Source of the DNA: Actinomycetota bacterium
GTDB taxonomy: Bacteria; Actinomycetota; Acidimicrobiia; Acidimicrobiales; RAAP-2
NCBI GenBank assembly: GCA_021324355.1
Contig: JAJPJD010000026.1
Location: 1-64,000 of the forward strand
DNA: 64,000 nucleotides
Direction of reading: 5' to 3'
The stretch's first letter is position 1. Each line of letters begins with the position of its first letter. The translations under genes were made by a program, and so were the position numbers. Positions 16,745 to 25,406 of this stretch are shown piece by piece. The notes beneath the pieces were generated by a model that was not told where the DNA came from, did no database searches, and saw only the letters and a program-made list of their open reading frames with translations.

Positions 16745-17110
16745 TCAACTGGTCGGTCTCGGAACGCCATGTGCGGCGTGAAGCAGGCCTTTCCACACGA
16801 TGCCCAGTTGGGTGTCATCGGTGCGGAAGGCAACGACCTCGTCGACCTGCAGGTCACAGCACGCGTACCAGCGATGCCGAGGAGGATCGTCGGGAGCCAT
16901 GACGGCTAGGGCTTCGAACGTCACGCCCGTGCCAGCGTAGCTGACGACGTGGAGGGCGCGACCTTCCTCAGGACGGACGCTCCGCGCGTCGCAGAACACA
17001 AAGGGTGTCCATTCGGACCGGGCCAAGGTCGTCTAGCGCCGTCTTGGATGTGTCGCAGGATCGCGCGATGGTGGCCGTCCGCAAAGTCGGAGTGGACAAA
17101 GGAAGTTGGG
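16745..17110 (-). pseudogene. Remnant of a CmcJ/NvfI-type hydroxylase family gene, frameshifted
   Basis: On the minus strand one frame gives FVHSDFADGHHRAILRHI (about 17103-17050), matching the VHxDxT segment of CmcJ/NvfI proteins. It then loses frame near 17030, and a second frame gives WTPFVFCDARSV, then HRWYACCDLQVDEVVAFRTD, the C-terminal CDARSV and HRWYxxxDMxxDE motifs of the same family. The two halves are in different frames and the N-terminal half of the family is missing. It is therefore most likely a dead gene. Function of the family: iron/2-oxoglutarate-type oxidation or methylation in secondary metabolism. Confidence 0.5.
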
Positions 17111-17237
17111 AAAGCTTGTGGTGTCGACGCGCGTCCTTCAGGCTGCGACGACGGTCCGGCCATTGGTGATGTCAACCTCGACGGCATCTGCGGTTGGTCG
17201 CGCGGCAGGAAGGTGTCGCGAGTTGGTCTGAGGGAGG

Positions 17238-18377
17238 TCAGCCTGCTCCGGGTTGGGCAGAGCCGGTGAGAGCCGACAGGACTGTCGCCACGAACCGTTC
17301 CCCGTGGCTGATCGATTCCTCGTAACCCTGTGCGAAGGGCAGCGGAAGGTAGCCGAGCCACACCGGAGCAAGGCCAGCCAAGATGACCGGCACAGGTCGC
17401 GACGACGCGATCGCCTCGCCAAAGGCGTGGAACGCCTCGCCGGGCACCGACACCAGACGAGGGCCACCCATCGACCACTCGACCAGCTCGACCTGGATCT
17501 GATCGACCCCAGCCATCTGGGCAAGCAGGGTGCCGCCCGCCGGGGCGTTCAACTCGTCCCACCGCACCAGTTCGACATGGCCATCGACTGGCTCGGCGAC
17601 CACCACCTCGGCGGCGACCGCTTCAGCCAGCTCTCGTCCCAGCGCGGCTGCCTCGGCAAACCCGTCGGAACTGCAGTCGTTGCCCTGTCGGTGGACGTGG
17701 TTCGGGTTCACGTCACCGAGGGCCCCTGAGAGCAGGAGCGTGCTCCCACCGAGCATCGCCTCAAGGGACGTTCGAAACGGGCCTACCCAGTCGGCGGAGA
17801 TCGCAAGGCATTCCGGGCCCAGGGCGACCGGATGGATTGCCAGGTTCGCCAGAACGCCGATGCGCTGGCCAGCCTCCGAGGCGACGTCGAGCACGGCCAG
17901 CCATGGCGCGTAGGGATGGCCGCGCCGATTGATCGACAGGCCGTCGGGCAAGGGCGCGCGTCGGTAGGAGAGGGTCGCCGCGACGGCTCGTTGCTGTGCC
18001 GTCGTGGCTGCCGCCCGGCATGCGCCGACCAGCAGATCTCGGTAGCCGGGCGGAGTCGGCCATCCAATGGCCTCGGAGCCGGCTATGCAGCTCGGTCCGG
18101 AGTGGGTGTGCGTGGAGGCCGTGAGCACGGCCGACCGGGAAAGGCCTAGGTCGTTGGCAACGTGCTGACGAATTGGAGTTGCGAACGACGGTGACATCCC
18201 GAGGAGGTCGCAGATCAGGAGGCACACCGCGCCGCCGTCTTCCTCGGCCAGGTACAGCGCGCGCACCTCCAGATCGTCGTGGATGGAGGTCGCCGGCTCG
18301 TGGCGGGCATCGAAACCGGCCAGCATGACCGGAGTCGGCGGCGTGATGATCCTCCGAGCGAAGCCCGCCCGGATCAC
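17238..18377 (-). CDS. Neutral/alkaline ceramidase-like hydrolase
   Basis: About 379 residues from the GTG at 18377. The N-terminal half resembles neutral ceramidases: RAGFARRIITPP, VMLAGFDAR, LICDLLGMSP, TASTHTHSGPSC with the metal-binding histidines, and ANLAIHPVAL. Genuine ceramidases exceed 600 residues and carry a C-terminal immunoglobulin-like domain; this shorter form is common in bacteria beside sugar-type genes and its substrate is unknown. No signal peptide is evident. The GTG overlaps the stop of the upstream Gfo/Idh gene (GTGA), so it is the third gene of a DegT operon. Confidence 0.75.
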   Translation of the reverse strand: MIRAGFARRIITPPTPVMLAGFDARHEPATSIHDDLEVRALYLAEEDGGAVCLLICDLLGMSPSFATPIRQHVANDLGLSRSAVLTASTHTHSGPSCIAGSEAIGWPTPPGYRDLLVGACRAAATTAQQRAVAATLSYRRAPLPDGLSINRRGHPYAPWLAVLDVASEAGQRIGVLANLAIHPVALGPECLAISADWVGPFRTSLEAMLGGSTLLLSGALGDVNPNHVHRQGNDCSSDGFAEAAALGRELAEAVAAEVVVAEPVDGHVELVRWDELNAPAGGTLLAQMAGVDQIQVELVEWSMGGPRLVSVPGEAFHAFGEAIASSRPVPVILAGLAPVWLGYLPLPFAQGYEESISHGERFVATVLSALTGSAQPGAG

Positions 18378-19396
18378 CAGCCCCGTCCTTCGACGTTGGC
18401 GTCGAGGCGCTCGACGCATCCGGACACCGCCGAACGGTACGCCGCGGCGACAAGGGCGACGGCTGCACGGCCGTCGGCTGCAGTCACGGCAGGGGGATGC
18501 CCCTGCTCGATGGCAGAAGCAAAGCTCTCGAACACCCCTGGGCTCCGCTCGGGGAGCTCCAAGGGCACTGGGGTGCTGCCCGCCCGGATCAGCATCGGGG
18601 GTGTGCGGTCGTCGAGGTGCAGGGTTCCCTCCGTTCCCTGGACGGTGAGCTGGTGGTCGGCGCCGGCCGCGACTGCCCAGCTCGCTTGGATCGAACCGAT
18701 CGCACCACGCGAGAAGCGGACGAGGAGCTCGGCCAGGTCCTCGACCTGGTCCACGGGGTGGTCGCCGTTCTTCGTGCCGGGCCACAGCATCGCGCTCACG
18801 GCGCTAACTTCGTCGCCGAGCACCCACCGCAGGACATCGGCGATGTGCACGCCAAGGTCGATGAGGGCACCGCCCCCCGAGGTCGCCGAGTCGCGGAACC
18901 AGCCGGCGTCGGGTGCCCAATGCTCGGGCCCGGAGTGGCCCCACGCGCACCGGAAGGCGCACACCTGGCCGATGTCGCCCCGGTCGACGGCCAGACGCAT
19001 GGCGCCGTAGGGCCGCCCGAACCGGGCGTTATGCGCCGGCATGAGAAGAATGCCGGCCCGATCCGCAGCCTCCAGCATTCGATCCGCCCCTTCGACGCTG
19101 CACGCCATGGGCTTCTCGACGAGCACGTGCTTCCCCGCGGCCGCCGCAGCAATGGCGATCTCCTCATGGTTGGCGTTCGGAGCGCACACGTCGACGGCGT
19201 CCACCTCGGGGTGTTCGAGCACCTCGTGCCAGTCGTCTACCACGCGTCCGCTGCCCCACTCCCGCATTGCCGCTTCGGCAGACCGTCGGCTACGGCTGGC
19301 GAAGGCGACGACGTCGATGCCGGCGGCGCGCAGGCCGGGGAGATGCACCCGCCGGGCCACGGTTCCACACCCGACGAGACCAACGCGCAGCGTCAC
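18374..19396 (-). CDS. Gfo/Idh/MocA family oxidoreductase
   Basis: About 340 residues from the GTG at 19396. The Rossmann fingerprint LRVGLVGCGTVARRVHLPGL opens the protein, and GKHVLVEKPMA near residue 95 is the family's EKP motif; GGALIDLGVHIADVLRW fits the substrate domain. It probably oxidises or reduces a sugar or cyclitol carbonyl with NAD(P). An alternative GTG at 19453, two bases after the DegT stop, would add 19 residues. It lies between an aminotransferase and the ceramidase-like gene. Confidence 0.88.
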   Translation of the reverse strand: MTLRVGLVGCGTVARRVHLPGLRAAGIDVVAFASRSRRSAEAAMREWGSGRVVDDWHEVLEHPEVDAVDVCAPNANHEEIAIAAAAAGKHVLVEKPMACSVEGADRMLEAADRAGILLMPAHNARFGRPYGAMRLAVDRGDIGQVCAFRCAWGHSGPEHWAPDAGWFRDSATSGGGALIDLGVHIADVLRWVLGDEVSAVSAMLWPGTKNGDHPVDQVEDLAELLVRFSRGAIGSIQASWAVAAGADHQLTVQGTEGTLHLDDRTPPMLIRAGSTPVPLELPERSPGVFESFASAIEQGHPPAVTAADGRAAVALVAAAYRSAVSGCVERLDANVEGRGW

Positions 19397-19455
19397 GGTG
19401 ATGCCGCCCTGGTCATCGACCGTGCGCCGGGTGGTCCGCCCCTGGGGCCGCACAT

Positions 19456-20721
19456 CTAGAGCAGTGCTCCGGCAACTTTGTGGACAGCCTCGGCCGCCTG
19501 GTCGCAGTCAAGCTGGGTCCACGAGGGCCCGACGGGAACGGTCAGGGACCGGCCGACCAGCTCCTCGGTCACCGGGCAGAGGCCCATACGGTACTCGACG
19601 GTGGTGGGGTGCTCGGCGCAGTGCCAAGGACCTCCCTTCTGTGAGGCGGTGCGACGCTCGAGGACGGCGGGGTTGGCATAGACCGGCTTTCCGCCGTACA
19701 TCTGGGCACACGGGACCCCCTCGGCCCGCAGGGCTCTCGAGAACTCACGGGCAATGCGGGGATTGGGGAGGAACCAGCTGATGCTGGAGCCTCCTTCGCC
19801 GTCTGGGTCAGGCACCCGGCGCTCGGTCATCCCCTCCACCGGGCCGATCGCCTGGGCGAGGCGCTGACGACTGGAACGCAGCCGCTCGAGTAGGCCGGGG
19901 AGCTTGCCGAGCTGGACGCCAGCGATCGCGCCCGCGAGCTCACCCATCCGGAGGTTCTCGCCCACGAAGGGATCATCGAGTTCGCGACCGCGTTCTCCCA
20001 TGTGGCTGGTTACGAACTGGCCCCCTTGGTCCTGGTACCGGGCGGCCCGGAGATAGAGGCGCTCGTCCGATGTGACCAGGGCGCCACCTTCGCCCGACGT
20101 GACGTTCTTCTCCAATTGCAGGGAGAACGCACCAGCCACGCCGATACTCCCGACCTTGCGGCCGCGGTACGAGGTGCCCATTGCCTGCGCCGCATCCTCG
20201 ATCAGCGGGACACGGAGCTGATCGGCGATGGCAACGAGAGGACCCAGGTCGCACGGAACGTTCTCAAGGTGCACGACCACGATCGCTGCCGTGCGCGCGG
20301 AAGCCTTGGCTGCCACGTCCTGCGGATCAAGACCGAGGGTTTCGTCGATCTCTGCGAAGACTGGGACTGCACCAGCTGTAACCACTGCGTTCACGGTGGC
20401 AATGAAGGTGAAGGCCGGCACGATGACCTCGTCTCCACAACCGATGCCCAAAGCCGCCAGGCAACAACGAAGGGCAGCAGTCCCACTCGAGGTTGCCACC
20501 GCGTGTTCCGTCCCGATGTTGCGAGCGAGCTCCTCCTCGAACTGCGCCACCTTGCCTAGAAGGCGCGGGCCGTAGTAGCGGAACAGCGAACGGCTTTCCA
20601 GGACTTCGAGGACGGCGGTTCGCTCCTCGTCTCCCAGCATTCCCATCCCCCTGGAGACGTCGAGCGGAGTGGTTCGAACGGGCGTCCCCCCTTCGATGGC
20701 CAGGCGTGCGCCTGTTTCCAC
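19456..20721 (-). CDS. DegT/DnrJ/EryC1/StrS family PLP aminotransferase
   Basis: About 421 residues from the GTG at 20721. Visible features are RYYGPRLLGKVAQFEEE, ATSSGTAALRCCLAALGIG (phosphate-binding), DEVIVPAFTFIATVNAV, LIEDAAQAMGTSYRG with the PLP aspartate, and FSLQLEKNVTSGEGGALVT with the Schiff-base lysine. Members transaminate keto sugars or cyclitols. It heads an operon with a Gfo/Idh dehydrogenase and a ceramidase-like hydrolase. A TACGCT hexamer 8 bases before the GTG argues for leaderless expression and for this start. Confidence 0.92.
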   Translation of the reverse strand: METGARLAIEGGTPVRTTPLDVSRGMGMLGDEERTAVLEVLESRSLFRYYGPRLLGKVAQFEEELARNIGTEHAVATSSGTAALRCCLAALGIGCGDEVIVPAFTFIATVNAVVTAGAVPVFAEIDETLGLDPQDVAAKASARTAAIVVVHLENVPCDLGPLVAIADQLRVPLIEDAAQAMGTSYRGRKVGSIGVAGAFSLQLEKNVTSGEGGALVTSDERLYLRAARYQDQGGQFVTSHMGERGRELDDPFVGENLRMGELAGAIAGVQLGKLPGLLERLRSSRQRLAQAIGPVEGMTERRVPDPDGEGGSSISWFLPNPRIAREFSRALRAEGVPCAQMYGGKPVYANPAVLERRTASQKGGPWHCAEHPTTVEYRMGLCPVTEELVGRSLTVPVGPSWTQLDCDQAAEAVHKVAGALL

Positions 20722-20729
20722 GCCGGCCA

Positions 20730-20735
20730 AGCGTA
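20730..20735 (-). promoter_or_regulatory. -10 element TACGCT for the DegT operon
   Basis: On the minus strand TACGCT is 8 bases from the GTG at 20721, matching the leaderless spacing seen elsewhere. Confidence 0.5.
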
Positions 20736-20833
20736 CTTCAGGGCCCGTCGGTTGACTTGCTCGATCGTCGCCTGGACGACCCCACCCTTGGCCGTCGGGC
20801 CTTGCGGGCGTCCTCTGAGAAGGCGTCCGACCT

Positions 20834-21350
20834 GTGACGCTCCTTGTCCGCCACGTGAAGACCAACCACATCGACGGCAGGACCCTGGCCAGGCTCCCCT
20901 GTTCGACCGAGCTGGTCTCCTAGCGCTTGTGCTGCCCGGCTCCGAACGGGCCGCCCTCAAGCGTCGGGTTCGGACCTGTGACCGCCTCGCCACCCGGGGT
21001 GCGCTCCACACGCGGCGCATCAAGGACCTCGCGCGCCAGCTCATGCCCATGAGCCAGCTCACCCGGGGCATAGGTGGGGGCGACCTGGCGGTTCTCGAGC
21101 GCTTCGCCGACCCGAGCGCTCGTGTCAAGGTGGATCGTGGCCGTCTTACCGGGCGGGTTCCCAGGGCATCGACAACCTCCAGGGGCAGGCACGGACCCGG
21201 CAGTGGCCAGCGGCCGCGCACGACGCGCTCGAGCTCTATGCCGCCACGGCGCCGGTTCCTTCGGGACCTCACCGAGGAGGTGGTGACCGAGGTGCGGCTG
21301 TTGCCCCCCGTCCAGGCCGAGCTCGCTCGCCATGGCGCGGAGCGAGAGGG
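20834..21350 (+). mobile_element. Decayed IS110-family transposase
   Basis: Two frames together resemble an IS110 DEDD transposase. The first reads HVKTNHIDGRTLARL, like the conserved K-T-D-x-x-D-A-x-x-L-A segment, then stops. The second, shifted, continues with ALKRRVRTCDRL, DLAVLERFADPSARVKVDRG, and LTEEVVTEVRLLPPVQAELA, all typical of the middle of these enzymes. The N-terminus and the C-terminal serine domain are not recognisable. Internal frameshift and stop make it inactive. No clear ends or target repeats are seen. Confidence 0.65.
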
Positions 21351-21673
21351 GTGGGTGGTTGCAGCGAGTCTCGGGAGCGGGCCTGGGCGGGCCATGGGCC
21401 GAGCATGCCCAACTCGTGCGTTACACCACGACCGGCCGCGCACCCCCAAGGTCAAGGCGATCATCACCAGGCGTTTCCGCGTGCCTGGCGCGGTCCGGCT
21501 CCGGGGTCGGTCGCAGCAGGGGAGAGGTCCCCTAGAAACGTCCTTTGGGGGCAATCGAGGCCGCGCGTTCTAGGCGGCAGCATGCCGGGCGACCCGCGTG
21601 ATGGGCGGCGGACCCGTCACGGGATCTCTGCCCGTCCGGAGCGGCAGCCTACTTGAGCGCGTGCTCCATGGAA
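21351..21673. other. Gene-free stretch after the IS110 remnant
   Basis: About 320 bases. It may hold further decayed transposon sequence (a frame with VKAIITRRFRVPGAVR), but I cannot assign it. It ends at the stop of the minus-strand alcohol dehydrogenase. Confidence 0.35.
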
Positions 21674-22759
21674 TCAGTCGTCGAAGACGATCACGCTCCG
21701 CGCGACGTCACCTCCTTGCAGCGCCTTGAACCCGTCGTTGACCCCGTCGAGAGGGATCCTCGCCGAGACCATCTCATCCAACTTGAGCCGGCCTTGAAGG
21801 TAGAGATCGATGTAGCGAGGCATGTCGACCCGGAATCGGTTGGAGCCCATCGTGGATCCCTGGATCGTCTTCGATTGGAGGAAGGCTGGTCCAGGTAGCT
21901 GAACCAGCTGGCTCGGAGGGATCATGCCGATGACCGTCGCCGTGCCGCCACGCCGCAGCATGTTGAACGCCAGCTCGGCGGTGGCAGCCAATCCGATTGC
22001 TTCGAACGAGTACTCGACGCCGCCGCCAGTCAGATCCATGACTTGGGCCACGGGATCTCCTGCGGAGGCATCCACGGTGTCGGTGGCCCCCAACGAACGC
22101 GCGAGCTCGAGTTTCGCTGCCAACTGGTCCACTGCGACGATCCGTGCCGCGCCCGACAGGTGCGCCCCCTGGATGCATGAGAGTCCAACGCCCCCGCATC
22201 CAATGACCGCGACGGACGCGCCGGCAGGGACCTTGGCAGTGTTGAAGACGGCCCCCAGCCCAGTCGTCACTCCGCACCCGATCAGGGCGGCCCGGTCGAG
22301 TGGGATGTCCTGGGTCACCTTCACCAGTGCGTGCTCGTGGACCAACATCATCTCGGCGAACGAACCCAGGTTCGCGAACTGACCGACAGGATTGCCCCCG
22401 ATGCTGAGTCGGGGCCGTTCGTCGCTCCGGCGACGTACCTCCGGAGACTGGCACAAGTAGGGGCGGCCGGTGAGGCAGTAGTCACAGCTGCCGCAGAACA
22501 CCGACAGACAGGTGATGACCCGGTCACCTGGAGTTACGTAGCTGACCTCGCTCCCGACCGCCTCGACGACCCCTGCCGACTCGTGGCCCAGGACCACCGG
22601 CGTCCTCGCCGGGTACTTGCCTTCGATGAAGTGCAGGTCGCTGTGGCACAAGCCGGCGGCCGATGTGCGGATCAGGACTTCATGGGGTCCGGGGTTGTCG
22701 ACGTCGACCTCGGTGATGTCGAGCCATCCCGGCGACTCGTTCAAGATAGCGGCGCGCAT
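21674..22759 (-). CDS. Zinc-dependent alcohol dehydrogenase (MDR family)
   Basis: A 361-residue class III-like MDR enzyme. The catalytic zinc site is shown by GLCHSDLH (cysteine near 38) and LGHESAG. The structural zinc lobe has four cysteines in CGSCDYCLTGRPYLC. The NAD-binding turn is VIGCGGVGLSCIQGAHL. Such enzymes oxidise alcohols, often S-(hydroxymethyl)-type or NDMA-dependent; the substrate here is not determined. AAGGA lies 7 bases before the ATG. It is in the same orientation as the DegT operon but separated by the IS remnant. Confidence 0.9.
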   Translation of the reverse strand: MRAAILNESPGWLDITEVDVDNPGPHEVLIRTSAAGLCHSDLHFIEGKYPARTPVVLGHESAGVVEAVGSEVSYVTPGDRVITCLSVFCGSCDYCLTGRPYLCQSPEVRRRSDERPRLSIGGNPVGQFANLGSFAEMMLVHEHALVKVTQDIPLDRAALIGCGVTTGLGAVFNTAKVPAGASVAVIGCGGVGLSCIQGAHLSGAARIVAVDQLAAKLELARSLGATDTVDASAGDPVAQVMDLTGGGVEYSFEAIGLAATAELAFNMLRRGGTATVIGMIPPSQLVQLPGPAFLQSKTIQGSTMGSNRFRVDMPRYIDLYLQGRLKLDEMVSARIPLDGVNDGFKALQGGDVARSVIVFDD

Positions 22760-23059
22760 GCAGCTATCCTTGCATCAGGACGGTCGTCATGCTGAGGGTC
22801 CGGTGCCGAGCCTTCGTGGCCACAACCCTTCGGGCAGCTCAGCCATCGAGCGTGGCCAGCGACAAGAAGGGCGTCAGCAGTGCGCTCGAGGGCGGCCTTG
22901 CTCGGGATCCCGACCTGGCCAACGCCCGGGGCGATCCCGCGTGGCGATCCTCTTCGTCGCCGAGATGATCGCTCCCGCTCCGGCGGCGGTGCGTGAACAG
23001 TAGGTCGACCTCGATCATCAGAGACGGCTGGACGACGACGGCACGGTTTGGAGGACGTG
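22760..23059. other. Gene-free stretch between alcohol dehydrogenase and second Gfo/Idh gene
   Basis: About 300 bases. Frames on both strands are short and show no family features. It contains the ribosome site of the alcohol dehydrogenase near 22765 and presumably its promoter, but no hexamer stands out. Confidence 0.35.
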
Positions 23060-24268
23060 TCAGTCAGCGGCGATCACTGGGTCGCCGAGCTCGAGCTCAT
23101 CTCCGATGGGCCAACCATCGGCGGTTACCCGATCGCTGATGCTGCGAGGGTCTACGGGCAGACGAGTCTTGGATGCCTGGTAGACGGCGAAGCACAGTTG
23201 CAGGACACGAACCGCTTCGTCGGGTGTCATGTCGGGAACTGCGCCGTTCAAGAGGGAGTCGATGAAATGCGCCGACGAACGGCGAAACCCCTCCCCCCAG
23301 TCTGACTCCACTGCTTTCTCGGTTACGGTCCGACAGACGTTGTCGTGACCCTGGTACAGGATGACTGGCGGCATGTCGAGCATCTCGCCCGTTGCCCTCG
23401 TCACCCACAGGACGCCCTCATCCCCTTGGAGCTCGAACACCTCGTCGGCCCCGTAGTAGCGGGACCGAAGCCACATTTTCGATGCATAGTGGACGTCCAT
23501 GACACCGAGTACGTCTGGATCTTCGTACTCGAAGATGGCGGCACAAGGTTCGTAGAAGAGATCGCGACGTCGGACCACCGCCTGAACGGAGACGACGTCG
23601 AGCCCGGGAAGCCACAGGGCCATGGCGTACTTGTGCACCATGTCGTCAAACAGGTGTCCGCCGGGGCTTCGACCGTCCAGGCGCCAGCCATAGCCCTCGG
23701 GTCGGAGGCCAGCTTGGAAGGCGGAGTCGGTCAAACCCACCACCGTCTTGATCCGAACACCGATCAAACGTCCGATGGCACCACTGGCGACCAAGTCCCG
23801 AGCTCGCTCGAGCGGGGGGTAGTGCCTGAAGCACTCATTGACACGCAGGACGAGTCCCAAGTCCGCCGCAACCCGTTCTAGCTCCCTGGCCTGCGCGACC
23901 GTGTTGGTCAGGGGCTTCTGGACCGACACGTGCTTGCCGGCCCGGAGCGCCGCGAGAACGTGGCGATAGTGGAGATGCGTGGGGGTCAGGACCTCAACGG
24001 CGTCGACCTCGTCGTCGGCCAAGAGCTCGTCGAGGTCCCCGTACGCCTTTGCCGCTCCCCACCGCCGTGCAGCCGCCATGGCCAGCTCCTGATCGATGTC
24101 GCAGACCGCGACCACGTCGCATTGCGGATGGTTGAGGTATCCCGCCACGTTGAGGTGGGAGATATTGCCCGCTCCCAGCACGCCCAGCCGGACTCGTTCG
24201 GACGGCAGTCGTCTGACTGGTTCGAGCTCTGCTGTTGAAGCGGCCGTCATGCCGACCGGCTTGACCAT
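23060..24268 (-). CDS. Gfo/Idh/MocA family oxidoreductase (second copy)
   Basis: A 402-residue dehydrogenase unlike the other copy in detail. It has VRLGVLGAGNISHLNVAGYL (NAD-binding), GKHVSVQKPLTNTV in place of EKP, and GGHLFDDMVHKYAMALW in the substrate domain. The tail after AVYQASKTRLPVDP is acidic. GGGAGG lies 7-12 bases before the ATG at 24268; a later ATG at 24250 is possible. A TAGGCT hexamer at 24317-24322 would give a leader of about 40 bases. Likely substrate is a sugar, cyclitol or related acid. Confidence 0.88.
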   Translation of the reverse strand: MVKPVGMTAASTAELEPVRRLPSERVRLGVLGAGNISHLNVAGYLNHPQCDVVAVCDIDQELAMAAARRWGAAKAYGDLDELLADDEVDAVEVLTPTHLHYRHVLAALRAGKHVSVQKPLTNTVAQARELERVAADLGLVLRVNECFRHYPPLERARDLVASGAIGRLIGVRIKTVVGLTDSAFQAGLRPEGYGWRLDGRSPGGHLFDDMVHKYAMALWLPGLDVVSVQAVVRRRDLFYEPCAAIFEYEDPDVLGVMDVHYASKMWLRSRYYGADEVFELQGDEGVLWVTRATGEMLDMPPVILYQGHDNVCRTVTEKAVESDWGEGFRRSSAHFIDSLLNGAVPDMTPDEAVRVLQLCFAVYQASKTRLPVDPRSISDRVTADGWPIGDELELGDPVIAAD

Positions 24269-24559
24269 GGTTGGCGCCTCCCAGGGGCCGAGGATGCAGG
24301 TTTTCGTCGCCGGGTGAGCCTAACCAGGTCATTCGTCCGCCCGGCAGACGCTGGATAGCGGAGCTCTTCGGAGCGAGGTTGCGCGGGCGAGAGGCATGGT
24401 TCGGCTGTTCCGGGTAGCGCAGAACGTTCGGCTTGGGGTTCGCACGCGCGTCGGGATGCTTCGTCGAGACGTGGGGTGAGGATCGCCCAGCAGCGGTCGC
24501 GCTAGATGAAGCACAAGTGGTTGCCTAGGACCCGGCCGCGGATGCCATGATTCGACCCC
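24269..24559. other. Divergent intergenic region with a -10 element for the Gfo/Idh gene
   Basis: On the minus strand TAGGCT at 24317-24322 is a credible -10 element for the dehydrogenase. I see no clear promoter for the plus-strand methyltransferase and no other feature in the remaining 230 bases. Confidence 0.4.
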
Positions 24560-25207
24560 ATGGTTGGTTCGCCCTCTGGACCCGGGGATGTCCCCGTCGG
24601 GCCAGGTCGGCTCGTTCCAAACCACCACGCCCACCATCGAGGCTTCGCCGGAGTTCGAGGGGTGGCGGCGGGGCTGACCATGCTGATCGGGCGGGGTGCC
24701 CTCGCCCGATTGGCTTGCGAGCTCACCGGGGTCGGTCGGAACGATCGGGTGATTGACGTGGGATGCGGACCGGGAGCCGCGGCCCGTCAAGCTGCCAGCC
24801 GTGGTGCCACTGTGACGGGAGTGGATCCGGCGCCGGTCATGCTGGGGTTGGCGCGAATCCTGACTCGTCGTCCCGGGGTCAGTTGGCTTGAAGGCACGGC
24901 TGAGGCGCTCCCGGTGCGCGATGGCGCAGCCACCGTGCTTTGGTCAATCGCGACCGTGCATCACTGGTCCGACCTGGATGCAGGGTTGACCGAGGCGCGC
25001 CGGGTCCTGGGTCCGGGCGGCAGACTGTTGGTGGCCGAGCGGCGCACTCGGCCCGGCGCGTCCGGTCTGGCCAGCCACGGGTGGGTCGAAGAACAGGCGA
25101 CCGCCTTCGCCCAGCTGGCTCGGACGGCCGGCTTCGCTGAGGTGCGGACGGAACGTCAGGACGTGGGGCGTCAGCATCTTTGGGTGGTGCAGGCGGTCAA
25201 CCCCTGA
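24560..25207 (+). CDS. Class I SAM-dependent methyltransferase
   Basis: A 215-residue Methyltransf_11-type protein. Motif I is RVIDVGCGPGAAARQAA near residue 65, motif II VTGVDPAPVMLG, then EGTAEALPVRDGAAT and ARRVLGPGGRLLVAERR. The first 35 residues are rich in proline and glycine, so the true start could be the GTG or ATG nearer GLTMLIGRGA. Substrate is unknown. It is the last gene before the tRNA and closes the accessory region. Confidence 0.8.
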   Translation: MVGSPSGPGDVPVGPGRLVPNHHAHHRGFAGVRGVAAGLTMLIGRGALARLACELTGVGRNDRVIDVGCGPGAAARQAASRGATVTGVDPAPVMLGLARILTRRPGVSWLEGTAEALPVRDGAATVLWSIATVHHWSDLDAGLTEARRVLGPGGRLLVAERRTRPGASGLASHGWVEEQATAFAQLARTAGFAEVRTERQDVGRQHLWVVQAVNP

Positions 25208-25267
25208 GCATTCGTGGGGACAGCCGGGGATTCCGAGGGCACGGTGGCTGTCGTCGTCGTTGACCCG

Positions 25268-25354
25268 TGGTGCCCGGAGCGGGACTCGAACCCGCACGCC
25301 GTTGCCGGCAAAGGCTTTTGAGGCCTCCGCGTCTACCGATTCCGCCATCCGGGC
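25268..25354 (-). tRNA. tRNA-Leu (anticodon CAA)
   Basis: Read on the minus strand, acceptor GCCCGGA pairs with TCCGGGC, followed by A and an encoded CCA. The D arm is GCG/CGC with GGTAGA in the loop, the anticodon stem GAGGC/GCCTT encloses CTCAAAA, giving anticodon CAA for UUG, then a long variable arm GCC...GGC, and a T arm GCGGG-TTCGAGT-CCCGC. The long variable arm confirms a class II tRNA. Its 3' end points to the accessory region at 15-25 kb. Confidence 0.95.
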
Positions 25355-25364
25355 TGGCCAAAGG

Positions 25365-25370
25365 AGCCTA
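25365..25370 (-). promoter_or_regulatory. -10 element TAGGCT for tRNA-Leu
   Basis: On the minus strand TAGGCT lies 10 bases upstream of the mature 5' end, a normal distance for a tRNA promoter. Confidence 0.5.
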
Positions 25371-25406
25371 CCGGCGACCCGGCTGGACGTTCCGGGAAGG
25401 AAGGCG

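Noticed and set aside
20752-21573. The 273-codon plus-strand frame as a functional gene
   Set aside because: Only its middle matches IS110 transposases and the preceding conserved segment is in another frame with a stop, so it is a decayed element.
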